From an uncultured Thermomicrobia bacterium (GTDB lineage Bacteria; Chloroflexota; Chloroflexia; Thermomicrobiales; JALYUS01): 64,000 bases of DNA. The position numbers and the translations under genes were made by a program. The notes beneath the pieces are model-generated. The model made no database searches. It had not been told where the DNA came from and saw nothing but the letters and a program-made list of their open reading frames with translations. Shown here piece by piece: positions 42,316-49,557 of the stretch. Positions within the stretch are counted from its first letter, which is position 1. Each line of letters begins with the position of its first letter. The stretch is taken from positions 1-64,000 of the forward strand of contig CALBSO010000104.1 in the NCBI GenBank assembly GCA_937968015.1. The letters are read 5' to 3'.

Positions 42316-42570
42316 ATGGTAGACACCTCCAGCGAGGCGATGGAAGACCTCGTCCGCTACATTGCTGGGTCGCTCGTCTCCAGCCCGGACCAGATCGGCG
42401 TCCGCTCCAACCGCTTCGGCAACAATGTCGAGGTGCGTCTCACCGTTGCCCCCGAAGAAATGGGCAAGGTGATCGGCCGTCAGGGCAAGATCGCCCGCGC
42501 GATCCGCGCGGTGCTCGCCGCCTCTGCCGCGAAGCAGGGCGTGCGCGTCTCACTCGATATTGACGATTGA
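42316..42570 (+). CDS. khpA: KH-domain RNA-binding protein KhpA
   Basis: This 84-residue protein has one KH domain, with the GxxG loop in MGKVIGRQGKIARAIRAVL. KhpA (YlqC) forms a heterodimer with KhpB in other bacteria and binds many mRNAs. The ATG follows the rpsP stop directly, so translation is coupled. No khpB is in the window. Confidence 0.93.
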   Translation: MVDTSSEAMEDLVRYIAGSLVSSPDQIGVRSNRFGNNVEVRLTVAPEEMGKVIGRQGKIARAIRAVLAASAAKQGVRVSLDIDD

Positions 42571-42572
42571 CC

Positions 42573-43148
42573 ATGCCCAACGAGACGCCGCAAGACGGCA
42601 CGGAGATGCCGGACGCTCCCACGAATGACCCTTCACCTGCCACTGACACATCGCCCGAACGGCTGATGATCGGCATCATCGGTGCGCCGCACGGCACGAG
42701 TGGCGCGATGCGCATCCGCATCATCTCCGACTTCCCCGAACGCCTCGCGACCTTGTCACATGTCTCAATCGGCGACGATCAGCAACGCCGCCGTCTCCGC
42801 TCGCTGCGTGGCGCCAGCCCCAGCGCGATTTTGGAGATTAACGGCATCTCCTCGCGCGATGAAGCGAGCATGTATCGCGGCATGCCGCTCTACATGGACA
42901 TCCGCGACGCCAAACCCCTCGACGAGGGCGAGTACTACTGGCATCAACTGATCGACATGACCGTCGTCAACGCCGATGGCGAGACGCTCGGTGTGCTCAC
43001 GAGCATCCTGCAAACCGGCGCGAATGATGTCTACGTCGTCACGCAACCGGACGGCGCGGAATTGTTGCTCCCCGCGATCAAGGATGTCGTGCTCGAGGTT
43101 GATGTGCCGCACAAGCGCATGGTCGCGAAGCCTCTGGAATACCTCTAA
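42573..43148 (+). CDS. rimM: 16S rRNA processing protein RimM
   Basis: This 191-residue ribosome maturation factor acts on the 30S head with S19. It has the N-terminal RimM domain (IGIIGAPHGTSGAMRIRIISDFPERL; INGISSRDEASMYRGMPLYMD) and the PRC barrel (GEYYWHQLIDMTVVNADGETLGVLTSIL). A 25-residue acidic/Pro N-terminal extension is not conserved. ATG 42573 follows the khpA stop; TTG 42567 is an alternative. A repeat element starts at the base after its stop codon. Confidence 0.93.
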   Translation: MPNETPQDGTEMPDAPTNDPSPATDTSPERLMIGIIGAPHGTSGAMRIRIISDFPERLATLSHVSIGDDQQRRRLRSLRGASPSAILEINGISSRDEASMYRGMPLYMDIRDAKPLDEGEYYWHQLIDMTVVNADGETLGVLTSILQTGANDVYVVTQPDGAELLLPAIKDVVLEVDVPHKRMVAKPLEYL

Positions 43149-43290
43149 GAGACTGTTTGGAAGTGCCGTTGAGACACCCGGGTGAGAGCGCGAGCGATAC
43201 GCAAGCGTACAGCGAGTGGCGCTCAATGCCCCAAAGATCGCTCATGGAGGCTGTTCTCGGCACCTCAAGGCATATACCAAACAGTTTCTC
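43149..43290. mobile_element. 142-bp MITE-like element with imperfect terminal inverted repeats
   Basis: The left end GAGACTGTTTGGAAGTGCC and the right end, read on the other strand as GAGAAACTGTTTGGTATATGCC, are imperfect inverted repeats of about 25 bp. No ORF lies inside. A partial second copy of the left end (about 54 bases) is at 46085-46138. The size, inverted ends and second copy fit a non-autonomous (MITE-like) element or insertion-sequence remnant. No target-site duplication is evident. It abuts the rimM stop codon exactly. Confidence 0.6.
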
Positions 43291-43342
43291 AGATCGGTGT
43301 AGATCATCCTTGATCCGGTTGCCGGATACGCACATTCGTGGG

Positions 43343-44014
43343 TCAAATCTCGCTGTCGCCATCCGCGTCGGATCCCGATGATACATGCCAACGGCGAGCC
43401 GCCGCGGCGATTCGCCCGCCGAACCGTTCGGCGGTGATCCGGTCGCTCGCGGGCGGGGTCTCGTCCGGCCCTTGATCCCCGTTGCTCTGCGCCATCAGCC
43501 CCAGGAATGACCCGAGGCGATTCACGTCGTCCGCGCTGCCGCCACTGGTGTGCCAGCCGGGGAGTTCGCCCAGTGACACCCAGAGCATCCCATGCTGGGC
43601 GGCAAAGCCCGCCAATTGTTGGAGCGTGAGGAGCTTGTCGCCGCTCATGCTTGCCGAGTTCGTGAACCCGGCCGCCAGCTTGTCCTTCCACCGCTGTTCG
43701 CTCCAGCGGGGATGAAGCGTCTCCTCCATGAACGCCTTGAGCGCCGCCGACCCCGAGCCCATGTAGGTCGGACAGCCGAAGATGATCGCGTCGGCGGTAT
43801 CGAGCACCTCCCAGTATCGCGTGCGCTCCGCGACGGGGATCAGGGTGACGTCCGTCCCAGCGACCTGCTCCGCCCCGTACGCAACGGCGCGCGCGAGGAC
43901 GGCAGTGCGTCCGCGCAGGGCGGGATTTCCCTGGCTGCCGCTGTCGTAGATGATCGCGATCCGCACCGCCCCGCGGCATGACTCGTCTTGGGTGGATGCT
44001 CCGGGTCGTCCCAT
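43343..44014 (-). CDS. Flavodoxin-fold NAD(P)H-dependent reductase (WrbA-like)
   Basis: This 223-residue protein has the flavodoxin phosphate loop variant IAIIYDSGSQGN, then ADAIIFGCPTYMGSGSAALKAFME and KLAAGFTNSASMSGDKLLTL, closely following WrbA-type quinone reductases. FMN binding is expected. The C-terminal LGELPGWHTSGGSADDVNRLGSFLGLMAQS fits the same family. The start is uncertain: ATG 44014 (used here), GTG 44026 overlapping the upstream stop, or GTG 43966 next to the conserved core. It lies in the GC-rich islet bracketed by MITE-like repeats. Confidence 0.8.
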   Translation of the reverse strand: MGRPGASTQDESCRGAVRIAIIYDSGSQGNPALRGRTAVLARAVAYGAEQVAGTDVTLIPVAERTRYWEVLDTADAIIFGCPTYMGSGSAALKAFMEETLHPRWSEQRWKDKLAAGFTNSASMSGDKLLTLQQLAGFAAQHGMLWVSLGELPGWHTSGGSADDVNRLGSFLGLMAQSNGDQGPDETPPASDRITAERFGGRIAAAARRWHVSSGSDADGDSEI

Positions 44015-44022
44015 CGTCGCGC

Positions 44023-44475
44023 TCACTTGGCCAAAGCCACCGATTCCGGCACGGGCATCCGGGATGCGGCGCGTTCGAGGAAGGCGGCCACCGCAGTCGT
44101 GTCGAAGTAGAACATCTGCGCGCGAGTGAGCATGCCCGCGTGGACCTGGTAGAGGCCGAGCACCGGACATTCGAAGCGCTCTCCGGCTGGGCTGATCCCG
44201 CGCTGCCACCAGAGCACCACGACCTCGTTATCGCTCGCCGCCACGACGCGCGCATCCATCCGTCGCTCCGCCGCGGTCGGTTGCAGCGGGTCCCAGGTCT
44301 CGCCCCATGTGGAGACCTGCCAGTCGCGGCCCCGACCACTACCCCCGTACGGCAGCGAGGGCGGCCAGTGGAATTCGATATCGGGGTCGAAAAGGTCGCG
44401 CAACCGCTGCGTGTCGCGCCCCTCGAGCGCGTCGAAGATTTCGCGCATCACTGTTACATTATCGCTCGCACTCAT
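44023..44475 (-). CDS. SnoaL-like / nuclear transport factor 2-fold protein
   Basis: This 150-residue protein has the NTF2-like pattern VTVMREIFDALEGRDTQRLRDLFDPDIEFHWPPSLPYGG. The later stretch EVVVLWWQRGISPAGERFECPVLGLYQVHAGMLTRAQMFYFDTTAVAAFLERA completes it. Such proteins are small hydrolases/isomerases or ligand-binding proteins. AAAGGGAC lies 8 bases before ATG 44475. It is immediately upstream of the flavodoxin-like gene and diverges from the MocR regulator gene, a layout typical of a regulator controlling a neighbouring two-gene unit. Confidence 0.75.
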   Translation of the reverse strand: MSASDNVTVMREIFDALEGRDTQRLRDLFDPDIEFHWPPSLPYGGSGRGRDWQVSTWGETWDPLQPTAAERRMDARVVAASDNEVVVLWWQRGISPAGERFECPVLGLYQVHAGMLTRAQMFYFDTTAVAAFLERAASRMPVPESVALAK

Positions 44476-44638
44476 GGATGGTCCCTTTCTCATTGCTGCA
44501 CTGCGGCGATCGTCACCCCGCTGTGACAATCGCATGTCCCAGCGTACGCCTCATATGTCCCCAGAACAAGGCGCAATTCTGATACAATCGAGGGGGCTAT
44601 TTACACGACCCAACGACGTACGGAGATTCGGAGGAATC

Positions 44639-46086
44639 ATGCCTCGACAGGCTGTGGCGGTCGTCCCGCCTCCGCTCGATCTCGATCGCACAGCGACCGA
44701 CCCGCTGCACCGCCAGATCTATGAGCGCCTCCGCGACGCGATCCTCGCGGAGCAGTTGTCCCCGGGCGCGCGCTTGCCCTCGGTGCTCGGTCTGGCGAGC
44801 CACCTCGGCGTCGCGCGCAACACCGTCGCCGACGCGTATGCCCAGTTGCAGGCGGAGGGCTACCTCGTCAGCAAGGTCGGGTCCGGCACGATCGTCGCCC
44901 CGGGCATTCCGGATCGCCCGCTTCCGATCAACAATACCGATCACTCGGGCATCGTGCCGCGGCCGGACCTCCCCGCATGGCAGGGCCCACCGGTCGTGGG
45001 CGACCCGCCGCCCCTCCGCCCAGGGGTGCCCCCCTCGACCTTTTCCCCTATGAGACATGGGCGCGCCTGATCGCCCACCACACGCGTCACTCTCTTCGCG
45101 CAGTCGCTGCCTATCAGGGCCCCGCCGGCTACCTGCCGTTGCGCGCGGCAATCGCGGCGCATCTCGCCGTCGCGCGCGGCGTCCGCTGCACACCGGAGCA
45201 AGTCATCGTCACGCCCGGGTCGCAGGGGGCGCTCGATCTCGTGGCCCGCGCACTGCTCCGCAGCGGTGATCACGTCTGGCAGGAGGAGCCGGGCAATCCG
45301 GGGGCGCGCGGGGCATTCATCGGCGCGGGTGCCGACCTGACGCCAATCCCAATTGACGCGGAGGGGCTCGCGGTCTCGGTCGGCGTGGCGCGCGATCCGC
45401 AGGCACGCCTCGCGTACGTGACTCCCGCACACCAATTCCCGCTCGGCGTCGCCATGAGCCTCACGCGGCGGCTGGCGCTGCTGGCATGGGCGAGGGAGAC
45501 GGCTGCGTGGATCGTCGAGGAGGACTACGACAGCGAGTATCGCTTCCGCGGGCGGCCGCTGACTGCGTTGCAAGCACTGGACCACGCCGATCGCGTGATC
45601 TACGTGGGCACCTTCAGCCGGATCCTCTTCCCCGCACTGCGCGTCGGGTATCTCGTGAGCCCGCCGGATCTCGTTGATACCTTGGTCGCCACCCGCCGTT
45701 ACATTGACCGGCACCCGCCGATCCTGGAGCAACTGGCGCTGACGGATTTCCTCGCCCGCGGCCACCTCGCCCGGCATGTGCGACGGATGCGGACAATCTA
45801 CGCTGCCCGGGGCGCCGCGCTGGTGGCCGCCGTGGCTGCGGAGTGTGACGGATTGCTGGACATCCGCATGCCAGAGAGCGGCCTGCATGCCGTCGGGTGG
45901 CTGCGGCCGGGGATGGACGACCGGGGCGCCGCACATCGCGCGAATCACGTCGGGATCGGCGTGCTCCCGCTCTCGGCCTTCGCGCTGGAGCCGCTGCCGC
46001 GCGGTGGCCTCTTGATCGGGTACGGCGCGGTGTCCGAGGGGGATATGCGCGCCGTCGTGCGGCAGCTCGCGCGGGCAATCCGCTGA
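44639..46086 (+). pseudogene. MocR/PdxR-type GntR regulator with aminotransferase-like domain, frameshifted
   Basis: The first frame (44639-45070) encodes a GntR-type winged helix (DPLHRQIYERLRDAILAEQLSPGARLPSVLGLASHLGVARNTV, in order). The second frame (through 46086) encodes a type I aminotransferase-like domain. It has LDLFPYETWARLIAHH, the Lys-free-looking GTFSRILFPALRVGYLV region (the PLP-Lys position reads R or is shifted) and EEDYDSEYRFRGRPL. The frames meet at a run of six C's (45029-45034). One extra C would read ...GVPPLDLFPYE, the expected family junction. So either a one-base deletion inactivated it or the homopolymer is mis-sequenced. GGAGGAATC precedes ATG 44639. An intact protein would have about 482 residues. 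Confidence 0.8.
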
Positions 46087-46138
46087 GAAACTGTGTGGGA
46101 AGTGCCGTTGAGAGACCTTGGACACCCGGGTGAGAGCG
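46085..46138. mobile_element. Truncated second copy of the MITE-like element
   Basis: GAGAAACTGTGTGGGAAGTGCCGTTGAG followed by ACACCCGGGTGAGAGCG (after a 10-base insertion) matches the left 43 bases of the element at 43149. The match stops at 46138. The element overlaps the TGA of the MocR-type gene (46084-46086) by two bases. Together the two copies bracket a three-gene islet. Confidence 0.65.
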
Positions 46139-46162
46139 GTACGAAACCGCCTGCGCCGACGC

Positions 46163-46894
46163 TTACTTCTGCCGCCTCGGTGTGCGAGGCGGCGTGTCCA
46201 CGGCATGCCCGCGCCGCGCCGCGAGGGCTTGCCAGATTGCCTCATCGGGCAACGCGGCGACCTTCGCGAGCACCAGGGCATGATAGAAAAGGTCCGCGAT
46301 CTCATTCGCCAGGAGGTCACGACCGTTCGCGTCGCCGCGCTCGGCATTTTTCGCGCCGATCACGACTTCCGTCGCCTCTTCGCCGATCTTCTTGGCGATC
46401 TTGTCCACACCTTCACGAAACAGATAGGTCGTATACGAGCCGTCCGGCATCGTGCGCTGCCGCTCCGCGATGACCGCCACGACTGCGCGCAGCACCTCGG
46501 GGCCGATCCTTTGGGTCTCTTCCGTCACCTCGTATTCAGCGGCGATGTACGCTGGTTCGGTCATCGGGCGGTGAAAGCAGGAAGGCCTTCCCGTATGGCA
46601 GGTCGGGCCGTGCGGTATTGCGCGGACGAGGAGGGCATCACCATCGCAATCGGCGGTGACCGATACGACATCGAGGAAGTGCCCGGAGGTTGCCCCCTTT
46701 TCCCACAGTTCCTGCCTGCTCCGGCTCCAGAACCAGACGTGCGGCCCGACGAGCGTGCGACGCAATGATTCCGCGTTCATATGCCCGACCATCAGGATGG
46801 CCGCCGTCGTGGCGTCCTGCACGACCGCAGTCACAAGGCCATGCCCGTCCCAATCTATCGTCGTCGGGTCAATCAATGATCGTGTCGCGGTCAC
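46163..46894 (-). CDS. hisIE: Bifunctional phosphoribosyl-AMP cyclohydrolase / phosphoribosyl-ATP pyrophosphatase
   Basis: This 243-residue fusion does steps 2 and 3 of histidine synthesis. The HisI half shows HMNAESLRRTL, FWSRSRQELWEKGATSGH, TADCDGDALLVR and GPTCHTGRPSCF with the zinc Cys residues. The HisE half (about 135-230) has YTTYLFREGVDKIAKKIGEEATEVVIGAKN and the following DLLANEIADLFYHALVLA. I chose GTG 46894, since longer frames add about 78 non-homologous residues; AAGGGG lies about 11 bases upstream. No other his genes are in the window. Confidence 0.95.
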   Translation of the reverse strand: MTATRSLIDPTTIDWDGHGLVTAVVQDATTAAILMVGHMNAESLRRTLVGPHVWFWSRSRQELWEKGATSGHFLDVVSVTADCDGDALLVRAIPHGPTCHTGRPSCFHRPMTEPAYIAAEYEVTEETQRIGPEVLRAVVAVIAERQRTMPDGSYTTYLFREGVDKIAKKIGEEATEVVIGAKNAERGDANGRDLLANEIADLFYHALVLAKVAALPDEAIWQALAARRGHAVDTPPRTPRRQK

Positions 46895-46966
46895 CCTCGT
46901 CCATCCCCTTTCGGTGTCGGCGCATCCCTCCTCTCGCACTCTGCGCGGCGAAGACGATGCCAATGC

Positions 46967-46982
46967 TATACTAGCATGAGTG
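46967..46982 (+). promoter_or_regulatory. Extended -10 immediately before a GTG start (possible leaderless transcript)
   Basis: TGCTATACT (46964-46972) is an extended -10 with TATACT at 46967-46972. The predicted transcript start, 7-8 bases downstream, coincides with GTG 46980, the only fitting start of the DUF218 gene. No ribosome binding site is seen. Confidence 0.4.
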
Positions 46983-47645
46983 GATGGCAACGGCGTTCCA
47001 ATCATCGTGCGGAGACTCAGCGGCGGCGCGCTTGCCGTCGGCGCGGCCGGCGCGGCGGTTATCACGGCGATGTACGCATGCGTACGATATGGCGAGCGGG
47101 AAACAGTGCAGCGGTCCGCGGATGCCATTGTCGTCCTCGGCGCGCAGGTCCACCGGAACGGCCGCCCATCCGCCGCCTTACGGGGCAGGGTCCAACGAGC
47201 GGTGGCGTTGTATCATGCGGGTCTCGCACCGCGTCTGATCGTGACGGGCGGCGTTGGCGAGGCGGGCATCGCGGAGGCGTCAGTGATGCAGGCGCTCGCC
47301 ATCGCGGCTGGCGTGCCGGAGATCGCGCTCGTGATTGAGCCACGGGCGAGGCGGACGTTGGAGAGCGCACGCGCCGTCGGAGTGATCGGTCGGCAGGGGG
47401 AATGGCGGTCGGTGATCGTCGTCAGTGATCCGTTCCACCTGTGGCGGACAATGCTGATGTTTCTCGATGAGGGGTTCTCAGTGCAGACAGCGGCGACGGA
47501 TGATCGATACTACAGCGAACGGAGCCGCCGGTTCTATCGCGGTCGCGAGATGGCGGCCCTATTCGTGCAAACGGTGATCGGCGAGATACCGCCGCGCGCA
47601 TGGCAGCGGGCGGCAAGGCAGAGGAGGGGCGTGCATGACGATTGA
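46980..47645 (+). CDS. DUF218 / YdcF family membrane-anchored protein
   Basis: This 221-residue protein has one N-terminal membrane segment (GGALAVGAAGAAVITAMYACV) and a DUF218 domain. The domain has SADAIVVLGAQVHRNGRPSAALRGRVQRAVALYHAG, LIVTGGVG, EASVMQALAIAAGVP, RTLESARAVG and VIVVSDPFHLWRTMLMF. Relatives (SanA, YdcF, ElyC) affect envelope integrity or carrier-lipid use. It overlaps the next small gene by 11 bases, starting a string of membrane-protein genes. Confidence 0.85.
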   Translation: MDGNGVPIIVRRLSGGALAVGAAGAAVITAMYACVRYGERETVQRSADAIVVLGAQVHRNGRPSAALRGRVQRAVALYHAGLAPRLIVTGGVGEAGIAEASVMQALAIAAGVPEIALVIEPRARRTLESARAVGVIGRQGEWRSVIVVSDPFHLWRTMLMFLDEGFSVQTAATDDRYYSERSRRFYRGREMAALFVQTVIGEIPPRAWQRAARQRRGVHDD

Positions 47646-47868
47646 AGACGCATACGCAGAGCCGGTGGCGAAGAAAAAACGGAAAGACCGCGCGTTCGCG
47701 ATCGGCATCCTGCTTGGCATCCTGGCGGGGGTGATCGCGACACTCGTACTCAATCGCGCCGCCGAGGACGACGAGATGCTGGACGACGAGCCGGTTGTCG
47801 AGTTGCAGCCGGCGTTCATCCCGCACGACGAGCAGCCGACCGGCCCGATTGCGGAGCCGTCGGTATGA
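47635..47868 (+). CDS. Small membrane protein of unknown function
   Basis: This 77-residue protein has a basic segment (KKKRKD), one transmembrane helix (FAIGILLGILAGVIATLVLN) and an acidic C-terminal tail rich in Asp and Glu. The positive-inside rule puts the tail outside. It overlaps the DUF218 gene by 11 bases and the following YtxH-like gene by four (ATGA). I recognise no family; charge layout resembles YtxH-like proteins. Confidence 0.7.
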   Translation: MTIEDAYAEPVAKKKRKDRAFAIGILLGILAGVIATLVLNRAAEDDEMLDDEPVVELQPAFIPHDEQPTGPIAEPSV

Positions 47869-48044
47869 AGATAACCCGTGCTGACAGCCGCCCGCGCATC
47901 GCGGTCAAGTATCTGACGCTGGGCCTCGTGATCGGGCTCTTTTTCGCGCCTCGCGCGGGTGCGGAGACCGTCAAGGCATGCGTCGCGTCACTGCAAGACC
48001 TGTTCGGTACATTCGGCGGCAACGAATTTACCGAACCGTCTTAG
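47865..48044 (+). CDS. YtxH-like small membrane protein (59 residues)
   Basis: ATG 47865 overlaps the previous stop (ATGA) and opens a 59-codon frame ending in TAG at 48042-48044. The product has a short basic start and then YLTLGLVIGLFFAPRAGAET, the glycine-helix plus F-A-P-x-x-G-x-E-T motif of YtxH proteins. The family is found in stress-related operons, function unclear. The tight overlap indicates translational coupling with the gene before it. Its length lies below common ORF cut-offs. Confidence 0.75.
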   Translation: MKITRADSRPRIAVKYLTLGLVIGLFFAPRAGAETVKACVASLQDLFGTFGGNEFTEPS

Positions 48045-48062
48045 AAAAGAATTGTAGGCGAC

Positions 48063-48788
48063 GTGGTCCCCTCACCCTCCCAAGTCCGCGCCCAGATGCG
48101 ACGGCCCACCGCGACCTACACGATTATCGCGATCAATGTCGCGGTTTTTCTCTACGGTCAGACAATGACGGTGCGCGACAATATGCTTTTTCTGCTCAAT
48201 TGGGCGCTCATTCCCTCTCGCTTTACGCGACCGGATACCACGCCGTATCGCGGTGTCCTCGACAGTCCGCGCGCGCTGACGACCGTCACGAGCCTCTTTT
48301 TGCATAGCGGGTTCGCGCATATCGCCTTAAATATGTTTCTCTTGCTCGCCATCGGTCGGATGCTGGAACTGGCGATTGGCACACCGCGCTTCGTCCTGCT
48401 CTACTCACTCGCCGGGCTCGGCAGCAGTCTCGCGGTCATCCTCCTTTACCGAAACTCGGACTCCCCGTTTATCGGTGCGAGCGGCGCGGTCTATGGCGTG
48501 ATGGGTGGGTATTTCCTTCTCTTGCCTCCCGGCCCGGATCGGACAAAGACGATCGTCTGGATGCTCGCACTTATTCTCGTGCCGGCGCTTATCCCCGCGC
48601 ATGTCATCCAGAACCTGACGGGTAGCGATTTCCTCGCCAATATCGCCCATTGGGGTCACGTCGGCGGCTTCCTGACCGGCATTCTGACGATGTATTTGAT
48701 GACGCGCTATGCGCGGCGACAACGGGCGCGACAGTATACGGCGCGCCACGAGGGCGTTCCGACCGAGCCGGTTCAGCCCCCCGCATAA
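48063..48788 (+). CDS. Rhomboid-family intramembrane serine protease (first of a pair)
   Basis: This 241-residue protein has about six transmembrane helices. It shows HSGFAHIALNMFLLLAIGRMLE (His in helix 2), the catalytic Ser motif FIGASGAVYGVMGGYF and the catalytic His in AHWGHVGGFLTG. It cleaves membrane substrates within the bilayer. GTG 48063 lies 18 bases after the YtxH-like gene. A basic C-terminal tail follows the last helix. The next gene is a paralogue. Confidence 0.9.
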   Translation: MVPSPSQVRAQMRRPTATYTIIAINVAVFLYGQTMTVRDNMLFLLNWALIPSRFTRPDTTPYRGVLDSPRALTTVTSLFLHSGFAHIALNMFLLLAIGRMLELAIGTPRFVLLYSLAGLGSSLAVILLYRNSDSPFIGASGAVYGVMGGYFLLLPPGPDRTKTIVWMLALILVPALIPAHVIQNLTGSDFLANIAHWGHVGGFLTGILTMYLMTRYARRQRARQYTARHEGVPTEPVQPPA

Positions 48789-48797
48789 GGAGCGGCG

Positions 48798-49538
48798 ATG
48801 TTCCCGATTGGTGACGACAACCGCGACCGCCTGCATCGCCCCGTCGTGACCTACCTGCTGATCGCGCTGAACATCGCGGTCTTCCTCTATATGCTCACGT
48901 TACATCGGCGCGACCAGGATCTCTTCGTGTTCAAGTGGGGCGTCATTCCGGCGCGCTTCACGCACACCGGCGCATTTCAGGCCGCGAACCCGGTGATTAA
49001 CTCGCCGCTCTACCTCACGCTCTTTACTGCAATGTTCATCCACGGTGGCTGGCTGCATATCGGCGGCAACATGCTCTTCCTCTGGGTCTTCGGCGATAAT
49101 GTCGAGGACGCGATGGGGCCGGGGAGATTCGTCATTTTCTACGTACTTGCCGGACTTGCCGGGAATTTCGCGCACATCTACTTCAATCAGAGTTCGCTCG
49201 CCCCATCAATCGGCGCGAGCGGCGCGATTGCCGGCGTACTGGGCGGCTATCTCGTGCTCAAACCGCGGGGTCGGGTGCGCAACGTGATCTGGCTGGGGAT
49301 CATCCTCATCCCCCTGGTGCTCCCTGCCTGGATCGTGATCGGCTACTGGTTCGTATTGCAGGCGTTCAATGGGTTCGCGACGCTCGGGGCCAATTTCCGC
49401 TCCGGTGGCGCGAGCGGCGATAACGTCGCGTACTGGGCACACGTTGGCGGCTTCATCGCCGGTGTCGTGCTCGTCCGCCTCTTCACGGTGGGGCGGACGC
49501 GGCTCGCGGGATATGGATACCGGCCCAGCCTCCGATAG
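48798..49538 (+). CDS. Rhomboid-family intramembrane serine protease (second of a pair)
   Basis: This 246-residue paralogue of the preceding gene has HGGWLHIGGNMLFLWVFGDNVED, the Ser motif SIGASGAIAGVLGGYLVLKP and the His motif AYWAHVGGFIAGVVL. Both catalytic residues are present, so both copies should be active. The N-terminal segments of the pair align (RPVVTYLLIALNIAVFLYML and RPTATYTIIAINVAVFLYGQ), pointing to tandem duplication. AAGGAGC lies just upstream of ATG 48798. Confidence 0.92.
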   Translation: MFPIGDDNRDRLHRPVVTYLLIALNIAVFLYMLTLHRRDQDLFVFKWGVIPARFTHTGAFQAANPVINSPLYLTLFTAMFIHGGWLHIGGNMLFLWVFGDNVEDAMGPGRFVIFYVLAGLAGNFAHIYFNQSSLAPSIGASGAIAGVLGGYLVLKPRGRVRNVIWLGIILIPLVLPAWIVIGYWFVLQAFNGFATLGANFRSGGASGDNVAYWAHVGGFIAGVVLVRLFTVGRTRLAGYGYRPSLR

Positions 49539-49557
49539 CCGGCAATCGTGTGCTGCA

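Noticed and set aside
44941..46347. A 468-codon minus-strand open frame
   Set aside because: It is antisense to the MocR-type gene and runs through the repeat into hisIE in the wrong frame.
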